Origin: Halictus rubicundus
Lineage: Eukaryota; Arthropoda; Insecta; Hymenoptera; Halictidae
NCBI RefSeq assembly: GCF_050948215.1
Contig: NC_135149.1
Span: 2,108,001-2,172,000, forward strand
DNA length: 64,000 nt
Direction of reading: 5' to 3'
Under the pieces are notes generated by a model that saw only the letters and a program-made list of their open reading frames with translations, was not told where the DNA came from and did not search any database. Shown here in pieces: positions 48,801-58,400 of this stretch. A program made the position numbers and the translations under genes. The first letter of the stretch is position 1. Each line of letters starts with the position of its first letter.

Positions 48801-51800
48801 TCTCTGCCGAGCGAAGTGCATCTTAAGTGGGGAGGGCATGGGGGGGGGCATATTGTGACACAAACATTCTCTGCGTGGGTGGAGGCAAAGAGGAGATTTC
48901 AAGGTCACCTTGATTTTTTTAAATGGAAAGACCTACTTTCTGTATCATGAATCGATAGACTATCGAATTCTGAGTAAAACTGTATTGACCTCCATATGTC
49001 CTAAATCTAATAGTTAACGAGATATTATCGAAATAATTTTCTTTCTTCTTTGGATAATATCTCGTTAACTATTAGGTTTAGGTCATATGAAGGTCAACGC
49101 TTTTATACTCAGACTTTGATACTTTATCGATGTATGGTATAAAAAATGGGACATTCCATTTAAAAAAATGAAGTTGACCTTCGTATGTCCTTTACGCGTC
49201 CACCTACAAAAAACTTACTAACATCAGATTAATGCCCCCTCGAAACCAAGCAAGTTCCATCTGATGCATTTCTTTCTAACACCAATAGCAGCCGAGTTAT
49301 TCAGGTGGCCTGTTTCTGACGCCCCATCCTGTATATATGTCGCCAAAACCTGGATGATAAACCTCACGGAATTATCCCCACTACCGCGGGGTATACCCCG
49401 TGAGGAGTCAGGAAGCACGAGAAGCCTCGGACGCCGAGGAAAGTAAACATAACACGGCTTGGGTATGTCTCCTGGCCAATACATGACTTTGGGAAGACCC
49501 GTGTTGTTGACATATATCGAGAATTCACTGTAATCGTGTGATCGTTGACATCGCGTGACGGCAACGAATAACAAATCCCCCGACGTTTCAAGGAGTGCTT
49601 CGAGTATCGATACAGACAACCGGAGAATCTTCCACCGAGTCCAGGCCGATTTGGCAGGTTTACAATAATCAAGGACCTACGTGGAGCTACGCGCAAATCA
49701 GCGTAGTCGAGAGGAAAGACTTTAACGTGGTGTTTGAGGGCACTTGGGGTCCCAATCGTGCCAGCGGCAGCATAGGCATCGACGACATTTCCTTTTACAT
49801 CGGCAAATGTACAGGTAAAACAATCGTCGATAACTATGGAAATCGAAATCGTAACCGAAATCGAATTCGGTACATTCGGATAGTTAGCGGTCCCAACCAG
49901 TGATGGGATATTGGGCGGTTTTTCTCGCGCATGCGCGTTCGAAATCAGTACTGTATTTATGTTGTGGAGAAAGTAGTGGGGAAATGTTGTTGGCGGGAAA
50001 GTCCCGGAAGACTCCGGAACGATACGTCAAGACGAGTCTGGTACAAACTAATATGCAGGATGTCCCACATAAATGGGAACACCTAAATACCTTTCGTATT
50101 TACAGTCCTATCAGAAAACTTCAGAGGACAAAGTGACACTATTGCAGGGGGCAATATAATGGTGAAGAAAAAAATTTTTTATGTCGCGTTTTTTAATGAA
50201 ATTTCAAGGTTACCGATGTTTTTTTAAATGGAATAGTATATTTTTTTACGATAGCATGATAGACAATACAAAACTGAATTTAGTGGATACCACCTTTTTG
50301 ACCTTGAAATGACCTTGAGCAAGAATAATCATGTTGAAGCGGATGAAATGTGAAGTTTAAAACTTACGTGTTTCAGCAAAGATTGCGCGTTGTTTACGTC
50401 GGGTTGACCTTTACATATCATAATAAATGTTCGAAATAGTTTTCATAGTAAACAGCGTATGTTTATGTAAAAAAAAGGAGGCGAATAATAGGCCCGTACT
50501 TTATACAAGGAACTCTTACTGGTATAAAGTATGCTGCATTTTTACGCCAGGATTTGTCGGGCCTTTTAGAAGAAATTACGTTATTCGATCGGGAGCGCAT
50601 GTGGTTTCAACATAATGGTTGTCCAGCGCATTATTCTAAAGTTGCTAGAACGGTGCTAAATACGAAATATCCTGGACGCTGGATTGGGCGACGAGGACCA
50701 ATTCCATGGCCAGCCCGTTCTCCGAATATGACACCATTGGACTTTTATCTATGGGGCAAGATAAAATGTATTATGTACAAAGACAAACCCACAACGCCAG
50801 AGGATATGCGGCAAAGGATTACTGCAGCATGCGCTTCAATTACGTCTCAGGAAATCGACAATGCCTACAGACTATTTATTAAAAGATTGCAACATTGCAT
50901 AAATGAGGATGGTCAACATTTCGAACATTTATTATTATTATTATTAAACAACGCGCAATCTTTGCTGAAACACGTAAGTTTTAAACTTCCACATTTCATC
51001 CGCTTCAACATGATTATTCTTGCTCAAGGTCATTTCAAGGTCAAAAAGGTGGTATCCACTAAATTCAGTTTTGTATTGTCTATCATGCTATCGTAAAAAA
51101 AATATACTATTCCACTTAAAAAAACATCGGTAACCTTGAAATTTCATTAAAAAACGCGACATAAAAAATTTTTTTCTTCACCATTATATTGCCCCCTGCA
51201 ATAGTGTCACTTTGTCCTTTGAACTCTTCTGATAGGACTGTAAATACGAAAGATATTTAGGTGTTCCCATTTATGTGGGACACCCTGTATATATACATAC
51301 ATATGCACATGTTATACATTCATTTTTCAAAATCAAATTATAAAAAATTTTGCGAAATTATGCGGGGTAACCAAGGTACCCCAGTTTAGCCAATCTTATC
51401 ACTTTACTGACGCGAAAATCATTGTGCATGCGCGAGAAAAACTGTCCAATATCCCATTTCTGATCGCAACGGTTTGCAGTGAAACCGGCAAGCGCGGCGG
51501 CCAGACCGGAAGACTGTAGCTTCGAGAAAGGTTTGTGCGGCTGGGAAAATATTACTTCCTCGGACAACGAACGCACGGTTACTTGGCAGCGCGCTTTTCT
51601 CGCTCATCGACCGGCTCAATTATTGGACAAGACATTTGGAGCGACCGGTGACTTTGTCTTTTTCGATATTTTCACGAACAATCAGAAATCAACGGATGTA
51701 CGACTGCGGTCGCCGGTTATACAGACGTCGCCGGACGAAGAATCCGTTTGTTTCACTTTTTGGTTCGCCGCGTTTGGAGTCGAGGAGTCCACCACGTTGC

Positions 51801-52302
51801 AGATCATCAAGATGAACACCGAAGAGGAACAAGACGTTCAGGAAGATACTGGAAATCAGGAGCAAACTGTAAGAACAAACCCCGATTCAGCGAATCGATA
51901 ATAAATCGAACAATCGATTCGTTTTCACCGAAAGACTCATTCGAGAGCCTTTCCCTCTTCTTCTTCTTTCTCCTTTCTTCTGTCTTGTTTCAGCTATGGT
52001 CGTTGACCGCAAAGGGGTTCAACAATCCGCGACCCGTATGGACGGCGGCACAAGTTACGATAGACGCACGTGTACCGTATCATCTTGTTTTACGAGGAAG
52101 TGCCAGCAACGGTGGTTTCGCTATCGACGATATCAAATTCCAGCCTCAAACTTGTACAAGTAAGTTTCGTCAAACTATCCTATAATAATTGGAAGAAATC
52201 GAGCAACCAATTGAGATCCAACAAACTTAATAAACGTTGTCATTTTGAAATTCGACAGTCCGACCGGCTGCTGCACAACCAGTCGTCGCTAATGAAAATT
52301 AA
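45417..52302 (+). CDS. Secreted multi-MAM-domain protein
   Basis: Ten in-phase exons: 45417-45829, 45906-46103, 46194-46569, 46654-46830, 46925-47351, 47514-47846, 49593-49814, 51480-51868, 51994-52159 and 52259-52302. They encode 914 residues. An N-terminal signal peptide (MWSTLAICYCLIHAWISC) is followed by a low-complexity acidic region. Four MAM domains follow, at about residues 150-364, 366-530, 541-715 and 728-900. Each has the C.F....C.W start and the DDI/DEI.F end (VFCDFNAF, GFCNFAGGFCDW, CSFEVDECDW, CSFEKGLCGW). A 14-residue tail follows and no transmembrane segment is seen, so it is probably extracellular and adhesive. The apparent frame break at 46831-46924 is a 94-nt GT-AG intron restoring the typical SGNPTTGPAMD stretch of a MAM domain. 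Two introns are swollen by transposable elements. The first donor sits directly in a GA microsatellite. Upstream exons could exist. Confidence 0.85.
45831..45871. repeat. GA dinucleotide microsatellite at a splice donor
   Basis: About 20 GA units starting immediately at the first MAM-gene donor (AGAG|GTGAGAGAG). The tract lies in a 76-nt intron, so its length sets much of the intron length. Confidence 0.9.
47858..48051. mobile_element. Small palindromic MITE in a MAM-gene intron
   Basis: 194 bp with terminal inverted repeats of about 38 bp starting TGAAGAGCTCAGGGC and extending through AAACGGTCAGCT to GATTT. The left and right copies differ at only a few positions. It sits 11 nt after the splice donor of exon 6. 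No coding potential. Confidence 0.8.
48082..49331. mobile_element. Long-inverted-repeat element flanked by TA in a MAM-gene intron
   Basis: 1.25 kb. Ends are CAGGGTGAGGTGCCAGAAAC and the inverted CAGGATGGGGCGTCAGAAAC. It is flanked on both sides by TA (48080-48081 and 49332-49333), the Tc1/mariner target. The arms match inverted over roughly 500-600 bp: the GGACATATGAAGGTCAAC block near 48220 recurs inverted near 49180, and the GACCTACTTTCTGTATCATG block near 48943 recurs inverted near 48455. Only a short central spacer is unpaired. No transposase remains. Confidence 0.85.
49375..49440. repeat. Dispersed GC-rich repeat fragment
   Basis: The stretch around CCGCGGGGTATACCCCGTGA recurs, inverted, at about 15610-15670 inside the IARS2 intron element (CTCACGGGGTATGCCCCGTG), with further matching flanks on one side. 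Both copies carry a GGGGTAT.CCCC hairpin. Confidence 0.65.
49964..50035. repeat. Dispersed repeat fragment shared with 58424-58495
   Basis: The stretch TGTGGAGAAAGTAGTGGGG and about 40 further bases recur just outside the right end of giant palindrome copy 2. The adjacent TTTTTCTCGCGCATGCGCG (about 49918) recurs inverted at about 51425-51445 on the other side of the transposase remnant. It is an older repeat into which later elements inserted. Confidence 0.6.
50056..51287 (+). mobile_element. Tc1/mariner-type element with truncated transposase
   Basis: 1.23 kb bounded by CAGGATGTCCCACATAAATGG and the inverted GTGTCCCACATAAATGG. Arms are about 340 bp, inverted and nearly identical: the TGGTATCCACTAAATTCAG block at about 51050 recurs inverted at about 50280. 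The right end is followed by TATA. Between the arms lies the 3' part of a transposase gene. It is inserted in the 49815-51479 intron of the MAM gene in the same orientation. Confidence 0.85.
50491..51096 (+). pseudogene. C-terminal fragment of a Tc1/mariner (IS630) DDE transposase
   Basis: An open reading frame of about 200 codons begins in-frame around GPYFIQGTLTG and continues through MWFQHNGCPAHYS, GRWIGRRGPIPWPARSPN and MTPLDFYLWGKIK. These correspond to the last two-thirds of the DDE catalytic core; the DNA-binding domain and the first catalytic Asp are missing. The residues that would be the second and third catalytic aspartates (HDG.P.H and SPD.TPLD in related insect elements) read Asn, with 36 residues between them. 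The frame has no stop, suggesting fairly recent origin. Not a functional gene. Confidence 0.8.
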
Positions 52303-52498
52303 GGTACCGTACATAGAGAAAACATTGCACGAATCTAGTGTGCTCGTCTTGTTCGTCCAGTACCGCATACGTACCGGTAATGAATTCGAATCGAATACCG
52401 TGCCTGTATAGAAATAGAGAATATTACTGAGACGATCAAGGGAGAGACGGTAAATTGTTATTTTATCACAGTGAACGTAGATCGAATTCAACATTTTA

Positions 52499-54030
52499 TT
52501 ACAGTTCGTTTTGTTTTTTTATAAATTGCCTTCTCATTTCGAACGTAACGATGCCAAGGGCCACTCCCGTGTTCAAACTGTCGACTCCGTTTACCAGAGG
52601 TATATTGATACGAATAGCTTTTCTCTCGTTCAATAACTCGTACGAGTCGAAGGTCAAACCTTCAGTTTCTCCGCTTAGGACCAGCACGATGTTTTGTTTC
52701 GTATAATCCATAGCGTAGTACGGTACGATAGGCAGTTTCAACAAAAGGTCTGCCATCGCTTTTTTGTTGGCCGGTGTTTTTGACTCAGATTCGATACTTT
52801 GGTTTGATTTGAGCTGCTCCGGATCGACGTCGAATATTCCGATGCTGGGTTGAAGCGTATCGGTGTCATACTTCGATACGAATTCGTCTCCGAAGTTACT
52901 GTCGGCTATGAAAATGTTCGAGCTCTCGCTTATCAGCGACGGAACCTCGTCCCACGACGGAAACGCGTAAACAGGCAATCGAAAGTGAGCCCCGCTTGCG
53001 GTTCGGAGAACTTTTGGTTCCCAAAGATCCACGCAACCTGTAACGAACAAAATAACAAAGATTGTATGTAATAAATTTTGTATGCAACATAACACATAAA
53101 TAGACTATACCTTTTATTAATATCAATTTTTCACAGCCTACGGCCGCTGCAGCCCTCATAATCGATCCCAAATTTCCCGGTTCTCTCACGTTGTCGCAGA
53201 TAATAGTAAGGGGCAACGAATCGTCGACAGTAGCGTTGTTCTCGATGTCGGGTGTTGTGAAAATTCCTGTACGAGAGAATCAAAATCGTTGTTAATAATA
53301 TACGTTGCGTTGTATTATATCGCGTACATCGTACGATAACGACACATCGTTACCCATAACTCCAGGAGGGCTGGTTAAAGAAGACCACAATTGAATAGTT
53401 TTGTACGGTATTTTGTAAAGTTTTACATTGTCGGGAATAGGATGATTGAATTTAACGATTTCGTCGTAGTTGTTGAAGAGAATCGTGTCCAATTGCGCGC
53501 CAGCCTCGAGCGCGTCTTTAATTAATCTGTGTCCTTCCAGAATGATTTTGTCGTTTTTTTCCCTTCTCTTTCGAGATTTAACTTTAGTCAGGAGGGATCT
53601 AAACCGAGAATGAAACACAAATTTTAGTAGAATTACATCTTTAAAGCAAAATCGATCGTCAAATAGCACAACGCTCGATCGATCGGTAGATCACCTACGT
53701 TATAGTTGGATCGTTATGTTCGAACACAGTGAATCTTTTATCTTTCTTGACCGCCGAGGTTTCTTCTGACTGTTCCGACGATTTCTTCCGCGTTGACTTT
53801 GCTCGAGATGTTTTTCTCCTTGCGATAGGTATATCTTTGGTAGTGTCTTCGATATCGAACAGTTCATCTTCGTTAATGATTGCAACCGGTCTACGAGTAA
53901 CCCATCCCGTTCGCGTTCGCGTTAACGTTAGATTTAACGTTACATCGATCGTTCTTTTGATTGATTCGAGTTTCGTTGAATTCCGTCCAAGAGGCCGGAA
54001 AGCACTGTACACGACGTTCAAAAACACCAT
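52499..54030 (-). CDS. MRM3: Mitochondrial rRNA 2'-O-methyltransferase (MRM3/RNMTL1)
   Basis: SpoU-family (SPOUT) methyltransferase; MRM3 methylates the ribose of a guanosine in the A-loop of mitochondrial 16S rRNA. Four minus-strand exons (54030-53699, 53598-53354, 53266-53111, 53037-52499), in phase, give 423 residues, matching the family (about 420). The N-terminus is basic and Arg/Thr rich, suiting mitochondrial import. The substrate-binding N-domain has KVKSRKRREKNDKIILEGHRLI. The SpoU motifs are present in order: NVREPGNLGSIMRAAAA (from about residue 218), VLSGETEGL, and RINIPLVNGVDSLNTGVALGI, which form the trefoil knot binding S-adenosylmethionine. The 3' end converges with the MAM gene, 196 bp apart. 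Confidence 0.94.
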
Positions 54031-54481
54031 TTTCTTTTCATTCGCGAGAAATATTACTTAGATCTTTCCTCCCTGATTCAACAGAACTCGTAGTTGTAGT
54101 GTAAACAACGCGTGTGCATAGAGAACTGCATAAGTACATACGATTTTCTACTTGAAATGAGGTTAGAAACATCGCCGATAACATATATCGCCACAGACTA
54201 CATATGTATACATAGTTATTCGACGGACGGAGTTTATATCAGCAGATATATCTCGTTTGTGGTAATACCAATGTTTACCACGCGATGTTGTTACTTGTAC
54301 TTTTAATTAGCGACAGAGCGATGAACTCACTGATATATATACAGAGAGGATATATATATATAGGACGGTTCAGTGGATGAACTGCTGATGAGACAAGGAA
54401 CGAGTTTTTTTCGCGCATGCACGTTCACCGCAGCATATATCTAATTGTAAGTTAGGTCTCTACCATCTATGTACCTATTTA
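54031..54481. other. Upstream flank of MRM3 before giant palindrome copy 2
   Basis: AT-rich promoter-side sequence. A segment near 54405-54425 (TTTTTTTCGCGCATGCACG) resembles the repeat at 49915-49935, so copy 2 appears to have landed within or next to an older repeat. No gene seen. Confidence 0.5.
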
Positions 54482-57400
54482 CAGAGAGGAATGAGAGTGC
54501 TCACGCCCGGGGTTTCGGCGTTCCCACTTTCGTAACATCGCCGCTTTAGCATGGCACAGAACCGGTCAGTCTTTCCTAGAACAGAACCGGTCAGTCTTTT
54601 AGCATGGCACAGAACCGGTCAGTCTTTCCTGGGACAGAACCGGTCAGTCTTTTAGCATAAAACTGAACGCACATTATTTTTTTAACCAGGATTAGAACGT
54701 ACAGCTTAATTGTTGTATATGAAATATGTAACTAACATGTAAATCTTGTGTACAAAATCTCTAATTAATATAAATTAAGAATAATATTAATTGTAATGAT
54801 ACGTATTTTATTTTTTTTCCAAGTTTGTAGTTGCAAACTTTAGTTGTAAAAAATGGAAAATCCGGAAAAATTCGAACAAATACAGATCTCATATCGAAGT
54901 TTAAAAGCGACCATTGTCATCAACACTATCTTAAATTTTTTCATATATATAGCTACTGTTATTATTAATTAAAAAAAATTTTCTTTCATGAATAAATATT
55001 TTTTCCACCTCAGCACCATAAGATTTTTACTAGATGACTTTAAAAACACATTAGAACTATTTTTAAATAATTTTACTCGAAAACATTCTAGTTTACTCTT
55101 TATTTCACCGTTCTACTAATTTTTTATGGGCTGCATTGCAGCTCTGTTTAACACCCCTTTACAACCCAATACCATGGTACCATCCATATTCAAGGAAGAA
55201 CAATTTTTTGCGACGATCATTGAAAAAATAAAAGTGTTTCCTTCATTTCAGTCCTTTAGTGCGTTGGTGACGTAGCGCCCAGCACACCTACCTGTGTTCT
55301 GTGTCACATCTGGAGTTTTATGGTACGCTAACAATCCCTATTGAGTCGCAAGCCAGACCATACAAACGAATGCATCCACAACTTCCAGAGACCTGCCTCC
55401 AAAACTAATTAAAGGAAGGCTAGACATGCAGTGTGTACTAAACTCCTCAAAAGAGGTGGATTCCAGTCGCTCGTGTTATAAACCTCATTCGATACTTCAT
55501 CGAAAGGGTGATCTTACATATTTCTGTAACAGTTCCAAGTGCATGCACTTTGTTCATGATACACTCTTTGTAATTATTAAATTCAATTAAATATTAAGTA
55601 AATCTTTCACGGTGCTAACGGCCCTCGCAGAGATGGGCATTATTTGGGATAAAAAATTATTTAAATGAAAATTTGAATAAAAGATACTTTATCTTTATTC
55701 GTTATTCAAAGGTTCGAATAAAAAAAGTATCTTTATTCGACGAGTATCAGATAAATAATTTTATTCGACGAGAATTTATCCGACGAATAAAGATAATTTT
55801 TTTTATTCGAAACGGATTTATTCGAACTTCGAATAATTTTTTCATCTTTTATCTATATCTTTTATTCGAAGGCTTCGAATAAATCTTCGAATAACTTTTG
55901 CCGAGCGCCGAGCATCAAAGACTCAGCGAAGACAGACGACATACAATGTAAGCGGATGGAGAATCGCGCACGAATGAAAGTTTAAACTTTTAGATTTTTC
56001 AACATATCCTCAAAAAATTGTGACGAGCGAATGGAGGGGATTTTCCTGATGAAAATGAGATCAAATTCGAGTGTAATCGAACAAGTTTCACTGATACGTA
56101 ATGGTACGATAAAAATTACAATCTCATTAAAGACAGTCCAAATGATGTCGTGTTTGGACTCATTTCGATCGGAACAAGCTCTACAACTCATTCGTCTTAA
56201 AATATTGTTCTGATTAAAAACATACAACCATAAATTGCCAATAATGCGCGATTCTCCATCCGTTTACATTGTATACCGTTTGGGAGTCGCTGGGTCTTCG
56301 ACGTTCAGCGCTCGTCGGTCCTCGTCAGCCGTCGTCGCCGTTTATTCGTCGAGCTGGCAAAAGTTATCCGAAGATTTATTCGAAGCCTTCGAATAAATCT
56401 ACGGATAAAAATGCTAAATACAGTCCAATTTGTACCGTGTTTAGTGTCATTTTAATCAGAAGAATGCCACGAATTAGTTGGCGCAAGTCCCATAAAAAAA
56501 TAATGAGAAATAAAGAAGTTTTGCAATTGGATTGGCAGTTGTTTCACACCGATATCTCGCGACTCTACGAGCTCGGAACTTCAAAGACCAACGACCGACC
56601 AACAACCTACATTGTAAGCAGATGGAGAATCCAGCATTATTGGCAATTTATGCTTTTATGTTTTTAATCAGAACAATATTGTTAAGACGAATGAGTTGTA
56701 GAGCTTGTTCCGATCAAAATGAGTGCAAACACGACATCATTTGGACTGTCTTTAATGAGATTGTAATTTTTATCGTAACATTACGTATCAGTGAAACTTG
56801 TTCGATTACACTCGAATTTGACCTCATTTTCATCAGGAAAATCACCTCCATTCGCTCGTCACAATTTCATGAGGATATATTGAAAAATCTAAAAGTTTAA
56901 ACTTTCATACGTGCGCGATTCTCCATCCGCTTACATTGTATGTCGTCTGTCTTCGCTGAGTCTTTGATGCTCGGCGCTCGGCAAAAGTTATTCGAAGATT
57001 TATTCGAAGCCTTCGAATAAAAGATATAGATAAAAGATGAAAAAATTATTCGAAGTTCGAATAAATCCGTTTCGAATAAAAAAAATTATCTTTATTCGTC
57101 GGATAAATTCTCGTCGAATAAAATTATTTATCTGATACTCGTCGAATAAAGATACTTTTTTTATTCGAACCTTTGAATAACGAATAAAGATAAAGTATCT
57201 TTTATTCAAATTTTCATTTAAATAATTTTTTATCCCAAATAATGCCCATCTCTGCGAGGGCCGTTAGCACCGTGAAAGATTTACTTAATATTTAATTGAA
57301 TTTAATAATTACAAAGAGTGTATCATGAACAAAGTGCATGCACTTGGAACTGTTACAGAAATATGTAAGATCACCCTTTCGATGAAGTATCGAATGAGGT

Positions 57401-58400
57401 TTATAACACGAGCGACTGGAATCCACCTCTTTTGAGGAGTTTAGTACACACTGCATGTCTAGCCTTCCTTTAATTAGTTTTGGAGGCAGGTCTCTGGAAG
57501 TTGTGGATGCATTCGTTTGTATGGTCTGGCTTGCGACTCAATAGGGATTGTTAGCGTACCATAAAACTCCAGATGTGACACAGAACACAGGTAGGTGTGC
57601 TGGGCGCTACGTCACCAACGCACTAAAGGACTGAAATGAAGGAAACACTTTTATTTTTTCAATGATCGTCGCAAAAAATTGTTCTTCCTTGAATATGGAT
57701 GGTACCATGGTATTGGGTTGTAAAGGGGTGTTAAACAGAGCTGCAATGCAGCCCATAAAAAATTAGTAGAACGGTGAAATAAAGAGTAAACTAGAATGTT
57801 TTCGAGTAAAATTATTTAAAAATAGTTCTAATGTGTTTTTAAGGTCATCTAGTAAAAATCTTATGGTGCTGAGGTGGAAAAAATATTTATTCATGAAAGA
57901 AAATTTTTTTTAATTAATAATAACAGTAGCTATATATATGAAAAAATTTAAGATAGTGTTGATGACAATGGTCGCTTTTAAACTTCGATATGAGATCTGT
58001 ATTTGTTCGAATTTTTCCGGATTTTCCATTTTTTACAACTAAAGTTTGCAACTACAAACTTGGAAAAAAAATAAAATACGTATCATTACAATTAATATTA
58101 TTCTTAATTTATATTAATTAGAGATTTTGTACACAAGATTTACATGTTAGTTACATATTTCATATACAACAATTAAGCTGTACGTTCTAATCCTGGTTAA
58201 AAAAATAATGTGCGTTCAGTTTTATGCTAAAAGACTGACCGGTTCTGTCCCAGGAAAGACTGACCGGTTCTGTGCCATGCTAAAAGACTGACCGGTTCTG
58301 TTCTAGGAAAGACTGACCGGTTCTGTGCCATGCTAAAGCGGCGATGTTACGAAAGTGGGAACGCCGAAACCCCGGGCGTGAGCACTCTCATTCCTCTCTG
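54482..58400. mobile_element. Giant palindromic (foldback) DNA element, family A, copy 2
   Basis: A 3.92-kb inverted-repeat element of the same family as 23013-27752. The termini CAGAGAGGAATGAGAGTGC are identical on both sides. Four subterminal 28-nt repeat units lie on each side (54548-54665 and 58225-58335). The flanks carry a perfect ctattta duplication (7 bp, or 8 bp ctatttac if the first C is counted in it). Arms of about 1.7 kb are nearly identical in inverted orientation around a central spacer of about 350 bp (about 56270-56620). The core palindrome (55628-57254) has CAGAGATGGGC ends. No transposase gene. The intact duplication and high arm identity suggest recent insertion. Confidence 0.9.
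55628..57254. mobile_element. Nested core palindrome (family C) in copy 2
   Basis: 1.63 kb with CAGAGATGGGCATTATTT at both inverted ends. It contains two oppositely oriented 300-bp modules (55982-56275 and 56600-56905) around one spacer. The bases outside it are ggccctcg on the left and cgagggcc on the right. These are inverted rather than direct copies, so this core was probably already inside when the arms were duplicated. Confidence 0.75.
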
